Shown: in pieces, positions 43,403 through 52,064 of the stretch
Position numbering within the stretch: position 1 is the stretch's first letter
How the letters are laid out: each line of letters starts with the position of its first letter
Assembly: GCF_004784475.1 (NCBI RefSeq)
Contig: NZ_SRRT01000005.1
Span: forward strand, 372,001-436,000
DNA: 64,000 nt
Direction of reading: 5' to 3'
From: Streptomyces bauhiniae
Lineage (GTDB): Bacteria; Actinomycetota; Actinomycetes; Streptomycetales; Streptomycetaceae
Position numbers and translations under genes: made by a program
The notes under the pieces: model-generated
What the model saw: only the letters and a program-made list of their open reading frames with translations
Databases searched by the model: none
Told to the model about the DNA's origin: nothing

Positions 43403-43789
43403 ATGGTGAACCGCGGTCAGACGTTTGAGGAAGTGATCCCCCCGGCGGTGTCGTACTCGCGAGCCGACGGAGAACTGTGGGTCATCGGCCTGCGCGGACA
43501 CCTCGACCCCGAGGAACTGGACACGGTGGAGGACGCCACCGAGGACGCCCTGGTCCGCTGGACCGGGCCCCTCGTGTTCGACCTGCGGGAAGTCGGCTTC
43601 TGCGACTCGTCGCTGCTCAACCATCTGCTGCGTACGGCGCGGCGCCGGGGCGTCGGCATCTTCGGCGGGGACGTCACCGTAAGGCGCCTGCTCGAACTCA
43701 CCGGAGCGGACCGGCTGCTGCCCTCGCATCCCGACCTGGAGTCGGCGCGTGCCGCCCTGTCCACCCTGCCGCGTCAGGCGCGGCCGTGA
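43403..43789 (+). CDS. STAS-domain anti-sigma factor antagonist-like protein
   Basis: A 128-residue STAS protein: LWVIGLRGHLDPEELDTVEDA, then VFDLREVGFCDSSLLNHLLRTARRRG. The usual phosphorylated serine site is represented by CDSSLLN. It would bind an anti-sigma kinase such as the HATPase encoded next, with which it overlaps if GTG 43786 is used. Start ATG 43403 is preferred over GTG 43376. Confidence 0.83.
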   Translation: MVNRGQTFEEVIPPAVSYSRADGELWVIGLRGHLDPEELDTVEDATEDALVRWTGPLVFDLREVGFCDSSLLNHLLRTARRRGVGIFGGDVTVRRLLELTGADRLLPSHPDLESARAALSTLPRQARP

Positions 43790-43869
43790 GCGGCTCCGTC
43801 CCGCTCACCGGCGTGTACCGTCCGGGCGGGGGCACGCGCAGGGAAAGCACGCCCGCGCGAAAGGGGCTC

Positions 43870-44271
43870 ATGTTCACCGCACACTCCCAGGCATCGTCAC
43901 CGGCCGACGCCCGTCGGCTCGCGGCGGCGTACCTGGACGCGCACTGTCCCGGCGCGGACGCGGAGGCGGTGCAGATCGTCGTGAGCGAGCTGGTCACCAA
44001 CGCCGTCCGGCACACCCCCGAGGGCACCTGGTCGCTCGTCCTCAGGCTGGAGGAGGGGCAGCTCATCCTGGAGATCACCGACGACAGCCCCGAGCTGCCG
44101 ACCCCGCGCCCGGACCCGCCCCTGGACGGCCGAGGGGGCCTGGGGCTCGGGCTGGTGGAGAAGCTCAGCGACCACACCGCCGTCGCGCCCACCGCGCGGG
44201 GCAAGACGATCACCGCCTGGTGGAAGCTGCCCACCGGCCACCACGCGGAACGGCCGGACTCCGAGCGCTGA
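43870..44271 (+). CDS. RsbW-like HATPase (anti-sigma kinase)
   Basis: A 133-residue GHKL ATPase: N-box VVSELVTNAVRHTP, G1 LEITDDSPELP and G2 GGLGLGLVEKLSD. It probably phosphorylates a STAS partner and holds a sigma factor. ATG 43870 follows AAAGGGG; a GTG at 43786 overlapping the STAS stop (GTGA) would add 28 unconserved residues. Confidence 0.83.
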   Translation: MFTAHSQASSPADARRLAAAYLDAHCPGADAEAVQIVVSELVTNAVRHTPEGTWSLVLRLEEGQLILEITDDSPELPTPRPDPPLDGRGGLGLGLVEKLSDHTAVAPTARGKTITAWWKLPTGHHAERPDSER

Positions 44272-44274
44272 CGC

Positions 44275-44685
44275 TCAGGACGAGGTGGACTCCGCCTCGC
44301 CGGCGAGTTCCCCGACGGTCCCGGCGGTGCCGTCCGCGCGGGCGGTGAGGTACTCGGCGGTGCCGGTGAGCGCCAGCATCCGGGTCAGTTGCACCGGCCG
44401 GTGCCGCAGATGCAGGGTGACGCCCGCCGGATGGGTCCGGCGCCGCAGCGTGAGCAGGGCGGCCAGCCCGCTGGAGTCGAGCAGGCGCAGGCCCGCGCAG
44501 TTCATGTACAGCTCCCGCAGGAGCGGACCGTGCTCCACGGCGTGCGCGTTCAGCGTGTTGCCGACCACGTCGAGGAACTCGTCCCCGGACTCGAAGTCGA
44601 GGACGCCCTGGAGCGTCAGCCGTATCGTGTGCGGGTCGACGGCCTCGACGGTGACGGAGAAGCCGGCGGGCTGGTGGAGGGTCAT
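44275..44685 (-). CDS. STAS-domain anti-sigma factor antagonist
   Basis: A 136-residue STAS protein: IRLTLQGVLDFESGDEFLDVVG, MNCAGLRLLDSSGLAALLTLRRR. The DSSG serine is the normal phosphorylation site. Start overlaps the B12-domain protein stop (ATGA), so antagonist, B12 sensor and upstream phosphatase form one operon. Confidence 0.9.
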   Translation of the reverse strand: MTLHQPAGFSVTVEAVDPHTIRLTLQGVLDFESGDEFLDVVGNTLNAHAVEHGPLLRELYMNCAGLRLLDSSGLAALLTLRRRTHPAGVTLHLRHRPVQLTRMLALTGTAEYLTARADGTAGTVGELAGEAESTSS

Positions 44686-45782
44686 GCGGTCTTTCCTGGG
44701 CCGGGGCGAGGTCGGGCGGCGGTCTGCGCGGGGAGGGCCTCGGCGGCCGCCTTCAGGAAGCCGAGGGCACGGGGGAAGTCGCGCAGCTCCCCCGCCAGGA
44801 TGTCCAGCCCCGTCCGCAGGCTGTGCGGGGGCACCCGGCGGGCCCGGAGGATCTCTGCGGTCCAGGTGACGAAGCCGGTGAACAGCTCGGTGTCGTCCAC
44901 GTAGAGGGCGGTGGCCAGGAAGTCGACGATGTGCGCGAGGTCCTCGGCGGTGCGCTCGCGCTGCGCCTCGGTGTACGCGCGCATGCCGGGCCAGCGCTCG
45001 TCCAGGGCCGCGAGGGACTGGCGGACGAGGGCGGACCGGTTGCCCTTGATCAGGGTGTACTCCTGGTCCGCGAGGTGGGGCAGGTCGTCGACCTGCTGCC
45101 GGGTCGTCGGCTCGGGGCGGACCAGGCCGTCGGCCAGCAGCCCGGCGGCGGCGCGGGCGTCGGGGGCCCAGGCGTCGGCGCCGATCAGACGGGCGTAGCG
45201 GCCGTCCTGGCCGAAGGCCGCGCCGCCGACCATGACGGGGATGCCGATGGACTGCACGGCCGTCACCGCGGTGTGCGCGCTCGGCAGGTGCAGGGGCAGC
45301 GAGGCCGAGAGCAGCGTGGCCGCCGGGTTGGTCGCGTGCAGGTGGGCGATCAGATGCGGGGTGGTGGTGTGGGCGCCGAGGAAGTCCACCTGCCAGCCGC
45401 GCCCGGTGAGCACCTCGGCGAGCAGCCGGGCGGGCAGCACATGCCATTCGCCGTCCACGCAGGCGACCGTGATCCGGGGCCGGACCGGGGCTCCGGCCGG
45501 GGCCGGGACCCGGTGGGCGAGGGCCGCGATGACCCGGTCGATGATCGCGGTGGCCGCGTGCTCCTCGGCGACGCTGATCCGGTCGGCGGCCCACTCCGTG
45601 CCGACCCGGCGCTGGACCCCGCCGAGCACCTCCAGCAGCAGACTCTCCCGGCCCGCTCCCGCGTCGGCGGCGGCGAAGACCTCGCGTACGGCGGCCGACT
45701 CGTCCTTGGCGATCACGGCCGTCCACAGCCGCTCGGACAGTTCCGCGCGCTCCTGGACCACCGCGCCGGTACCGGTGGTCAT
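44682..45782 (-). CDS. B12-binding sensor protein with CarH-type W-x9-EH motif
   Basis: A 366-residue protein. Residues ~15-90 form a helical B12-cap-like domain with Trp64 followed after nine residues by Glu74-His75, the W-x9-EH motif described for cobalamin photoreceptors. Residues ~102-225 are a B12-binding Rossmann domain with the lower-ligand candidate His114 in GEWHVLPAR. A helical C-terminal domain (~230-350) resembles the sensor/output region of RsbR-like regulators, not a MerR HTH. It is inserted between SpoIIE phosphatase and STAS genes with 4-bp overlaps at both ends, so light or cobalamin probably feeds into partner switching. Confidence 0.82.
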   Translation of the reverse strand: MTTGTGAVVQERAELSERLWTAVIAKDESAAVREVFAAADAGAGRESLLLEVLGGVQRRVGTEWAADRISVAEEHAATAIIDRVIAALAHRVPAPAGAPVRPRITVACVDGEWHVLPARLLAEVLTGRGWQVDFLGAHTTTPHLIAHLHATNPAATLLSASLPLHLPSAHTAVTAVQSIGIPVMVGGAAFGQDGRYARLIGADAWAPDARAAAGLLADGLVRPEPTTRQQVDDLPHLADQEYTLIKGNRSALVRQSLAALDERWPGMRAYTEAQRERTAEDLAHIVDFLATALYVDDTELFTGFVTWTAEILRARRVPPHSLRTGLDILAGELRDFPRALGFLKAAAEALPAQTAARPRPGPGKTA

Positions 45783-47455
45783 CGGCGGACCGCCTTGGGC
45801 CGGGCCGTGGTGGCGTGGTGGCCGTCGACGGAGTGCAGGGCGCCGTGACCGCCGGCCGGGTTGGTGATGGCGAGGCTGGCCATGTCGTCGTGCCGGCCGC
45901 CGCCGAGCCACTGCGCCGCGAGCATCTGCACCCGCTCCACCACCGCCTCCGCGGGCATCCGGGCACAGGGGCCGAGGGCCGCCCGCAACCGCTCCTCGCC
46001 GAAGAACTGGTCGCCCAGCGGGCCGCCGGAGGCTTCGGTGATCCCGTCCGTGTAGAGCAGGCAGGTCTCCCCCGGCGCCAGCGACACATGGGCGCTGCGC
46101 GCGGTGACGTCGGGCATGGCGCCGACGAGCTGCCCCTGCGTCGGTGCCTCCTCCACCCGGCCGTCGCTTCTGATGATCAGCGGCGGCAGATGACCGGCGC
46201 TGGTCAGCCGGAGCCGGACGTGGCCGGAGCGGCGGGTGACGGAGGCCAGCACCAGGGTGGCGAACCGGGTGTGGTGGGAGTTGAGCAGCGCGCCGTTGAG
46301 CAGGGAGAGCACCTGCTGGTGGTCCCCGGACAGCGGCAGCAGGGCGTGCAGGACGCTGCGGATCTTGCCGGTCAGCACGGCGGCCTCCAGCCCCTTGCCC
46401 GCCACGTCACCGAGGACGACGAAGGTCTCCTTGTCCGGGTCCTCGCCGGGATGGACGTCGTAGAAGTCGCCGCCCACCCGCTCGTGGTCCCGTGCCGCCC
46501 GGTAGGCGCCCGCGTATTCGACGCCGTGGACGCGCTCCAGGCGCGGCGGCAGAAGTTCACGCATGAGGGTGGTGGTGATCGAGCGCTGTTCGGCGTAGAG
46601 GCGGGCGGCCGAGAGCGCCACACCGGCGCGCGCGGCGAAGAGCCGGGCGAAGACCTCCTCGCCCTCGGTGAACGCCTGGTGCGTGCTGGAGCGCAGCAGG
46701 ATCAATACGCCTGCGGGCACGCCGTGGCCCGGCAGCGGGGTGACTATGACCGAGCCGATCGGGCCGTCGAAGCCCTCGGGGACCGCCCAGTCGGGCAGCT
46801 CGGCCGGGTCGATCCAGCGCGCGGGGACCGGCGGGAAGCCCTGGAGGGCCTCCGCGAGCCCGGCGACCGAGCGCGGGTCGACCGGGAGCATGGTCTGGGT
46901 GACCTCGCCGTCCGCCCGCGCGTAGGTCAGCGGGTGGCGGCGGCCCTGGGCGGGGGCGACGATGATCGCCGCGTCCGCGAGGTGACCCGCGGCCATCCGC
47001 GCGGTGACCGTCATGCACCGCTCGACGTTCAGCGAGGACAGCAGGGCGCTGGAGACCTCGGCGAGCAGGGCGGCACGCTCACGTTCGCCGCGCAGCGCCT
47101 CCTCGGCGAGGCGGCGGTCGGTGTCCTCCAGCAGCCACCACACCACGCTGCCGTCGTCGCAGGGGGACGGGTACGCCTCGAAGCTGCGGCCGGCCACCTC
47201 GCCCGAGACGGCGTCCGCCGGGGCGCCCGCGAGGCGCAGCGCGCGGTCGGCGGCGGCCAGCCAGGCCGGCATGGCAGCCGACGTGACGGAGTCCCCCGGC
47301 ACAAGCGGTATCAGGCGGCGTGCCGCCTCGTTCGTCTCGATGAGGGTCCCGTCGGCGTCGACCACCAGCACGGGACAGGGAGCGCCGTCCCACGCCGTGT
47401 CGACGCCGACACCACCGGCCTGCGGACTATCGGGTGTACCCGGAGAAGGAATCAC
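45779..47455 (-). CDS. PAS-GAF-SpoIIE (RsbU-type) phosphatase
   Basis: A 558-residue signalling phosphatase: PAS-like domain (VLVVDADGTLIETNEAARRL), a GAF domain (~150-310), and a PP2C/SpoIIE domain with intact GGDFYDVH, LGDVAGKGLEAA, LYTDGITEA and RHDDMASL. It would dephosphorylate the STAS antagonist encoded two genes on, releasing a sigma factor. GTG 47455 is a reasonable start but the SD is weak; a longer frame reaches upstream. Confidence 0.88.
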   Translation of the reverse strand: MIPSPGTPDSPQAGGVGVDTAWDGAPCPVLVVDADGTLIETNEAARRLIPLVPGDSVTSAAMPAWLAAADRALRLAGAPADAVSGEVAGRSFEAYPSPCDDGSVVWWLLEDTDRRLAEEALRGERERAALLAEVSSALLSSLNVERCMTVTARMAAGHLADAAIIVAPAQGRRHPLTYARADGEVTQTMLPVDPRSVAGLAEALQGFPPVPARWIDPAELPDWAVPEGFDGPIGSVIVTPLPGHGVPAGVLILLRSSTHQAFTEGEEVFARLFAARAGVALSAARLYAEQRSITTTLMRELLPPRLERVHGVEYAGAYRAARDHERVGGDFYDVHPGEDPDKETFVVLGDVAGKGLEAAVLTGKIRSVLHALLPLSGDHQQVLSLLNGALLNSHHTRFATLVLASVTRRSGHVRLRLTSAGHLPPLIIRSDGRVEEAPTQGQLVGAMPDVTARSAHVSLAPGETCLLYTDGITEASGGPLGDQFFGEERLRAALGPCARMPAEAVVERVQMLAAQWLGGGRHDDMASLAITNPAGGHGALHSVDGHHATTARPKAVRR

Positions 47456-47633
47456 AGTCGGGGAGCGCGAGCGTGCGCTCCACCACCTCTCAGTCGATCG
47501 AGAACGTTTACCGATGACAACGGTCTCGCATCCACCGGCCACGTGCAACGCCCGACAGATTTCCACACATATTCGCCACACACAGCCCAAATCGCCCTGC
47601 CGACCGGCCGACTTCGCTGTGCGCGGGGGGAGT

Positions 47634-47861
47634 TCAGGCGGGCAGGAGGGAGTCGTCCTGCGGGCGCGCGCCGGGCAGCCGGTGGCGGGCGGCGATCAGT
47701 GCCGCGTCGATGTCGCGGGTGCCGGTGGCGACGCACAGGGTGTACGCGATGTCGTCCATCCGCTGCCGCACTTCGGCGCTGCCCTCCTGGGCGTGCAGGA
47801 TGCGCAGCGCGTCGTACTGCTCGATCAGGTTCTGCAGCACGGCGGGGTGGGCCATCAGCAT
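47634..47861 (-). CDS. small DUF5133-like protein
   Basis: A 75-residue protein with a pattern I associate with a Streptomyces small-protein family: LIEQYDALRILHAQEG, DDIAYTLCVATGTRDIDAAL. ATG 47861 follows AGGGAG at good spacing. Function unknown; it often accompanies regulators. Confidence 0.65.
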   Translation of the reverse strand: MLMAHPAVLQNLIEQYDALRILHAQEGSAEVRQRMDDIAYTLCVATGTRDIDAALIAARHRLPGARPQDDSLLPA

Positions 47862-47983
47862 CTTGGGTTCTCCCTCTGACCAGCTATCACATGGGTCCTA
47901 CACCGACCCGGTTACCCTGGGCCCTCTCAAACACACCTGCGTTTCTTCACCCGATCGCCCCCCGACCCACCGGAGATCTCCCC

Positions 47984-48385
47984 GTGCCCGTACCCCTCGG
48001 CGACGATCTGCTCGCGCTGCTGCGCCGCGCCAGCACCTGCTACCTCGCCACGACGATGCCCGACGGCTCGCCCCAGCTCACCCAGACCTGGGTGGACACC
48101 GACGGCGAGCACGTCCTGATCAACAGCGTGGAGTCCCACCAGAAGACCCGGAACATCGCGCGTGACCCGCGGGTGGCGGTCGCGGTCTCCGATCCGGCCG
48201 ACCCGTCGTCGTACACGCAGATCCGCGGCCGGGTGGTGCGGGTGACGACCGAGGGCGCGGTCGAGCACATCGAGGCGCTGGCGCAGAAGTACCTGGGCGG
48301 CCCCTACCCGTGGTTCGGCGGGCGGGACCAGGTGCGCGTGATCCATGTCATCGAGCCGGAGCGGATCAGCAGCCCGCGCGGCTGA
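47984..48385 (+). CDS. PPOX-class (F420/FMN-type) oxidoreductase
   Basis: A 133-residue split-barrel protein: STCYLATTMPDGSPQLTQTWV, HQKTRNIARDPRVAVAVSDP, YTQIRGRVVRV. The K-x-R-N-x3-D-P element is typical of F420-dependent TIGR03618-like enzymes. GTG start behind GGAG. Substrate unknown. Confidence 0.85.
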   Translation: MPVPLGDDLLALLRRASTCYLATTMPDGSPQLTQTWVDTDGEHVLINSVESHQKTRNIARDPRVAVAVSDPADPSSYTQIRGRVVRVTTEGAVEHIEALAQKYLGGPYPWFGGRDQVRVIHVIEPERISSPRG

Positions 48386-48389
48386 GGTT

Positions 48390-48581
48390 CTACGCGGCCT
48401 CGGTCTCGCCCTGATCCACGGCGGCCGCCGTCTGCCGCCTGCCGCCGTGGATCAGGCGCAAATGGCGTGCGCGCGCGTGCCGGGGCGGTTTGGGCCCGCG
48501 CGCGAGCCAGTCCTCGGTACGGTCCATCCCGTACAGCAGCATGGTCACGACCGGCAGCAGCAGAATTGCGACGATGGCCAC
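48390..48581 (-). CDS. small single-span membrane protein
   Basis: A 63-residue protein starting with GTG behind GGGGAGGAG; residues 1-17 (VAIVAILLLPVVTMLLY) form a membrane anchor and the rest is basic and cytosolic, with WLARGPKPPRHARARHLR. Conserved-looking Streptomyces small protein, function unknown. Confidence 0.6.
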   Translation of the reverse strand: MAIVAILLLPVVTMLLYGMDRTEDWLARGPKPPRHARARHLRLIHGGRRQTAAAVDQGETEAA

Positions 48582-48748
48582 GGTGGGGGCTCCTCCCCGG
48601 CAGACAGCTCTGTACGGATGCCCGCCGCGCGTCCGGCCAGCGGGCGGCCCCTGTGAAGGTGCGGTGCCTTTCCGGTGCCCCCGTCGCGCGAGCGCACGCC
48701 CGGCGGTTTCTCCGCACAGCGCCCCGCGCACTTCCCTAGGGTGGAGCG

Positions 48749-49321
48749 ATGGCGAATTCTGTCTCTTCCCTGATCGACAACGCCGTCCGGGCCACGGCCC
48801 CCGTGGTGGACGGCATCACCGACGAGCAGCTCGGCGCCCCCACGCCCTGTACCGAGTACGACGTACGCGCCCTGCTCAACCATCTCTTCCACGTGGTCAC
48901 CAACTTCCAGAAGCTGGCCGTCGGGGAGCGCGCGGACCTGGCCTCGGTCGGCGAGTACCTCGACGAGGGCGACTGGCGGAGCCGGTTCCGCGAGGAGGGG
49001 GAGCGGCTCGCGGCGGCGTGGGGGACGCCCGGTTCGGCGGAGGGCATCTCCCCCGGCATGGGCCTGCCGCAGCGCACGCTGGCGTACATGGTGCTGGGCG
49101 ACCTGCTGGTGCACGGCTGGGACCTGGCGCGGGCCACCGGCCAGGAGTACACGCCGGACGCGACGACCGTCGAGGAGGTGGCCCCGGAGGTGGAGAAGAT
49201 CGCGCCGATGGGCCGTAACGCGGGGGTGTACGCCGAGGCGGTGCCGGTTCCGGCCGGGGCGACGCGGTTCGAGCGGCTGCTCGGGGACACGGGGCGGGAC
49301 GTGCGCTGGTCACCCAGTTGA
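48749..49321 (+). CDS. TIGR03086/DinB-like metal-binding protein
   Basis: A 190-residue mycothiol-dependent maleylpyruvate isomerase N-domain type protein: TPCTEYDVRALLNHLFHVV, RTLAYMVLGDLLVHGWDLARATG. The histidines fit the DinB metal site. Members may be mycothiol S-transferases. It stands alone. Confidence 0.83.
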   Translation: MANSVSSLIDNAVRATAPVVDGITDEQLGAPTPCTEYDVRALLNHLFHVVTNFQKLAVGERADLASVGEYLDEGDWRSRFREEGERLAAAWGTPGSAEGISPGMGLPQRTLAYMVLGDLLVHGWDLARATGQEYTPDATTVEEVAPEVEKIAPMGRNAGVYAEAVPVPAGATRFERLLGDTGRDVRWSPS

Positions 49322-49467
49322 GCCGGACCGCTTCCGCGTAACGGGCCGTTCACGTCGGGCGGGACCTCAGGGAAACAAGCGCTTCGTAGCCTGGCCCGCC
49401 GGCCTCCGTCCGGCAGCGCTGCCGGACGGGGGTCTCCCCCCGGCACCCGTACGGAGAGAGGCGTGGC

Positions 49468-51138
49468 ATGAGCGCGACAGAGTCACGACCGACGGCAGAG
49501 GCGGCCCAAGGCCCGGCGACAACGGCCACGAGCCAGGCCACCAAGGAGACGCTGGAGGACTACACCCTCCGCTACGCGCCCCGGAGTTACCGCCGCTGGA
49601 CCCCGATGGTGGTGGCCACCACGGCGCTCGGCGGCATCGCGTACATGGCCGACTTCTCGATCGGCGCCGGCATCGGCCTGGCCCACGGCACCGGCAACGC
49701 GCTGGTGGCGATCGCGGTGGCGGCCGTCGTCATCTTCGTCACCGGCTTCCCGCTCGCCTACTACGGCGCCCGCTACAACATCGACCTGGACCTGATCACG
49801 CGCGGCTCGGGCTTCGGCTACTACGGCTCGGTCCTCACCAGTGTCATCTTCGCCAGCTTCACCTTCATCTTCTTCGCACTCGAGGGTTCGATCATGGCCC
49901 AGGGCCTCCGGCTCGGCCTCGGACTCCCGCTGTGGCTGGGCTACTTGGTCTCCACGCTGATGGTGATCCCGCTGGTGGTCTACGGCATGAAGGCGCTGAG
50001 CAAGCTCCAGGTGTGGACGACACCGGTGTGGCTGGTGCTGATGGTGGGACCGCTGGTGTACCTGGTCGTCACCGATCCGGGCACGGTCGACCGCTTCCTC
50101 TCCTACGCGGGCACCGACGGCGACGGCGGCGTGAACACCGCCTCCGTGCTCCTCGGCGCGGGCGTCTGCCTCTCCCTCATCGCGCAGATCGGCGAGCAGA
50201 TCGACTACTTGCGCTTCATGCCGCCCAAGACCGAGGCGAACAGGCGCCGTTGGTGGACGGCCGTGGTGATGGCCGGGCCCGGCTGGGTGGTGCTCGGCGC
50301 GCTGAAGCAGGCGATCGGTGTCTTCCTCGCCGTCTACATCCTGGCCTCGGTCGGCCCGGCGGTCGCGCCCGAGCCCATCCAGCAGTTCAAGGGCGCCTTC
50401 GACGCGATGCTGCCGTCCTGGCTGGTGGTGCCGCTGGCCGTGGTGCTGGTAGTGATCAGCCAGATCAAGATCAACGTGACGAACGCCTACTCCGGCTCGC
50501 TCGCCTGGACCAACTCCTTCACCCGGCTCACCGGGCGCTATCCCGGCCGCATGGTCTTCGTGCTGGTCAACCTGGGCTTCGCGCTCGCCCTGATGGAGGC
50601 CGACATGTTCAGCTTCCTCAACGGCATCCTGGGCTTCTACTCCAACTGCGCCATCGCATGGGTCGTCACCGTGGCCACCGACATCGGCGTCAACAAGTAC
50701 CTGCTCAAACTCTCCCCGCACGCACCGGAGTTCCGCCGGGGCATGCTGTACGCGGTCAACCCCGTGGGCGTGGTGTCCTTCGTCGCCGCGTCCGGGCTGT
50801 CCATCGCGATGTACTTCCACGCCTTCGGCGACACCCTCCAGCCGTACTCCCCCGTCGCCGCCGCCGTCATCGCCTTCGCCCTCACCCCGCTGATGGCCGT
50901 GGCGACCAAGGGCCGGTACTACCTGCGGCGCACGGACGACGGCATTCCCGAGCCCCTCCTCGACACGGACGGCAACCCGAGCGGCACGACGTACGACTGC
51001 CATGTCTGCCACCAGGCGTACGAACGTCCCGACGTGACGGCGTGTGCCACCCATGACGCGGTGGTCTGCTCGTTGTGCCTGAGCACGGACCGGGTGGGCG
51101 ATCATGTGCTGCCCGCGTCAAGCGAGTTGCTCGCGTAG
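49468..51138 (+). CDS. NCS1 purine/cytosine-type permease with Cys-rich tail
   Basis: A 556-residue transporter with about 12 transmembrane helices (IAYMADFSIGAGIGLAHGTGN; RYNIDLDLITRGSGFGYYGS; NVTNAYSGSLAWTNSFTRLTG). A ~55-residue cytosolic tail holds a CHVC...C...H...CSLC arrangement resembling a small zinc ribbon, unusual for NCS1 permeases. Start follows GAGAGAGGC. It overlaps the converging reductase gene by 21 bp. Confidence 0.87.
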   Translation: MSATESRPTAEAAQGPATTATSQATKETLEDYTLRYAPRSYRRWTPMVVATTALGGIAYMADFSIGAGIGLAHGTGNALVAIAVAAVVIFVTGFPLAYYGARYNIDLDLITRGSGFGYYGSVLTSVIFASFTFIFFALEGSIMAQGLRLGLGLPLWLGYLVSTLMVIPLVVYGMKALSKLQVWTTPVWLVLMVGPLVYLVVTDPGTVDRFLSYAGTDGDGGVNTASVLLGAGVCLSLIAQIGEQIDYLRFMPPKTEANRRRWWTAVVMAGPGWVVLGALKQAIGVFLAVYILASVGPAVAPEPIQQFKGAFDAMLPSWLVVPLAVVLVVISQIKINVTNAYSGSLAWTNSFTRLTGRYPGRMVFVLVNLGFALALMEADMFSFLNGILGFYSNCAIAWVVTVATDIGVNKYLLKLSPHAPEFRRGMLYAVNPVGVVSFVAASGLSIAMYFHAFGDTLQPYSPVAAAVIAFALTPLMAVATKGRYYLRRTDDGIPEPLLDTDGNPSGTTYDCHVCHQAYERPDVTACATHDAVVCSLCLSTDRVGDHVLPASSELLA

Positions 51139-51975
51139 CACCGCCTCCAGCTCGACGGGCGCGTGGCCGATCAGGGTGGTGAGGGCCGGGTCCTGCGCGG
51201 CGAACTCACCGGCGCGGGCGGCGGTGAAGACGCCCAGCAGGCCCTCCACCCGGCCGGCGGGGAGCCCGGCCTCCGCAAGGTGCCGGCGGAACGCGTCGTC
51301 CGGCACGGTGGTGCGGGAGAAGGGGCGGCCGGTGATGCCGGTGGCGAGGGCGGCAAGGTCCGCGAAGGTGAGGGACCGGGTGGCGGTGAGCGGCGGGGTC
51401 GGGCCCTCGTAGCGCCCCTCGTCGGCCAGGATCGCGGCGGCGGCCTCGGCGAGGTCGGCGTGGGCGGTCCAGCTCACCGGGCCGTCCTCGGGGAGCGCGA
51501 GCTGCCCCGAGTCGAGGGCGGGGCCGAGGAACTGCAGGGCACTGGCGGCGTAGAAGCCGTTGCGCAGCGCGGTGTACGGCACTCCGCAGGTCCGCAGGAT
51601 CTCCTCGGTGGCGGCGTGGTCGCGGCACGCCTGGAAGTGCGAGGCGGGGCTCGCGGCCATGTGGCTGGTGTAGAGGACGCGTCGGGCGCCCGCCTTCACG
51701 GCGGCTTCGATCGCCGTCCGGTGCTGCTGGACGGCTTCCTCGCCGAACTTGTCGACGGAGACGATCAGCACCTGGGCGGCGCCCTCGAAGGCGTGGGCGA
51801 GGCCGGCGGGGTCGGTGAAATTGCCTTCGCGCACCCGGACGCCCCGCGCGGCGAGGGCCTCGGCCTTATTCGGGTCGCGGACGCTGACGCCGATGCGGTC
51901 GGCGGGGAGGCGGTGCAGGAGGTGTTCGACGGTCTGGCGGCCCAGTTGGCCGGTGGCGCCGGTAACGACGATCAC
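51118..51975 (-). CDS. NAD(P)-binding SDR/quinone reductase (QOR2-like)
   Basis: A 285-residue atypical SDR: VVTGATGQLGRQTVEHLL, VLYTSHMAAS, YTALRNGFY. It resembles ytfG/QOR2-type NAD(P)H:quinone oxidoreductases. GTG start. Divergent from a TetR gene across a region containing an inverted repeat, so probably repressed by it. Confidence 0.87.
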   Translation of the reverse strand: MIVVTGATGQLGRQTVEHLLHRLPADRIGVSVRDPNKAEALAARGVRVREGNFTDPAGLAHAFEGAAQVLIVSVDKFGEEAVQQHRTAIEAAVKAGARRVLYTSHMAASPASHFQACRDHAATEEILRTCGVPYTALRNGFYAASALQFLGPALDSGQLALPEDGPVSWTAHADLAEAAAAILADEGRYEGPTPPLTATRSLTFADLAALATGITGRPFSRTTVPDDAFRRHLAEAGLPAGRVEGLLGVFTAARAGEFAAQDPALTTLIGHAPVELEAVLREQLA

Positions 51976-51992
51976 GGGGTGCTCCTCTGCTT

Positions 51993-52021
51993 GTTTCCGT
52001 TGGAATCACTTCAACGGTAAC
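51993..52021. promoter_or_regulatory. candidate TetR operator
   Basis: Ten-base arms GTTTCCGTTG and CAACGGTAAC, one mismatch, nine-base spacer, between the divergent reductase and TetR genes. A half-site TACCGTTGGAA recurs at 52053-52063 beside the TetR start. Confidence 0.6.
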
Positions 52022-52064
52022 ATCGATATTTTCGGGGTTATCGTTCGGCGGGTACCGTTGGAAC

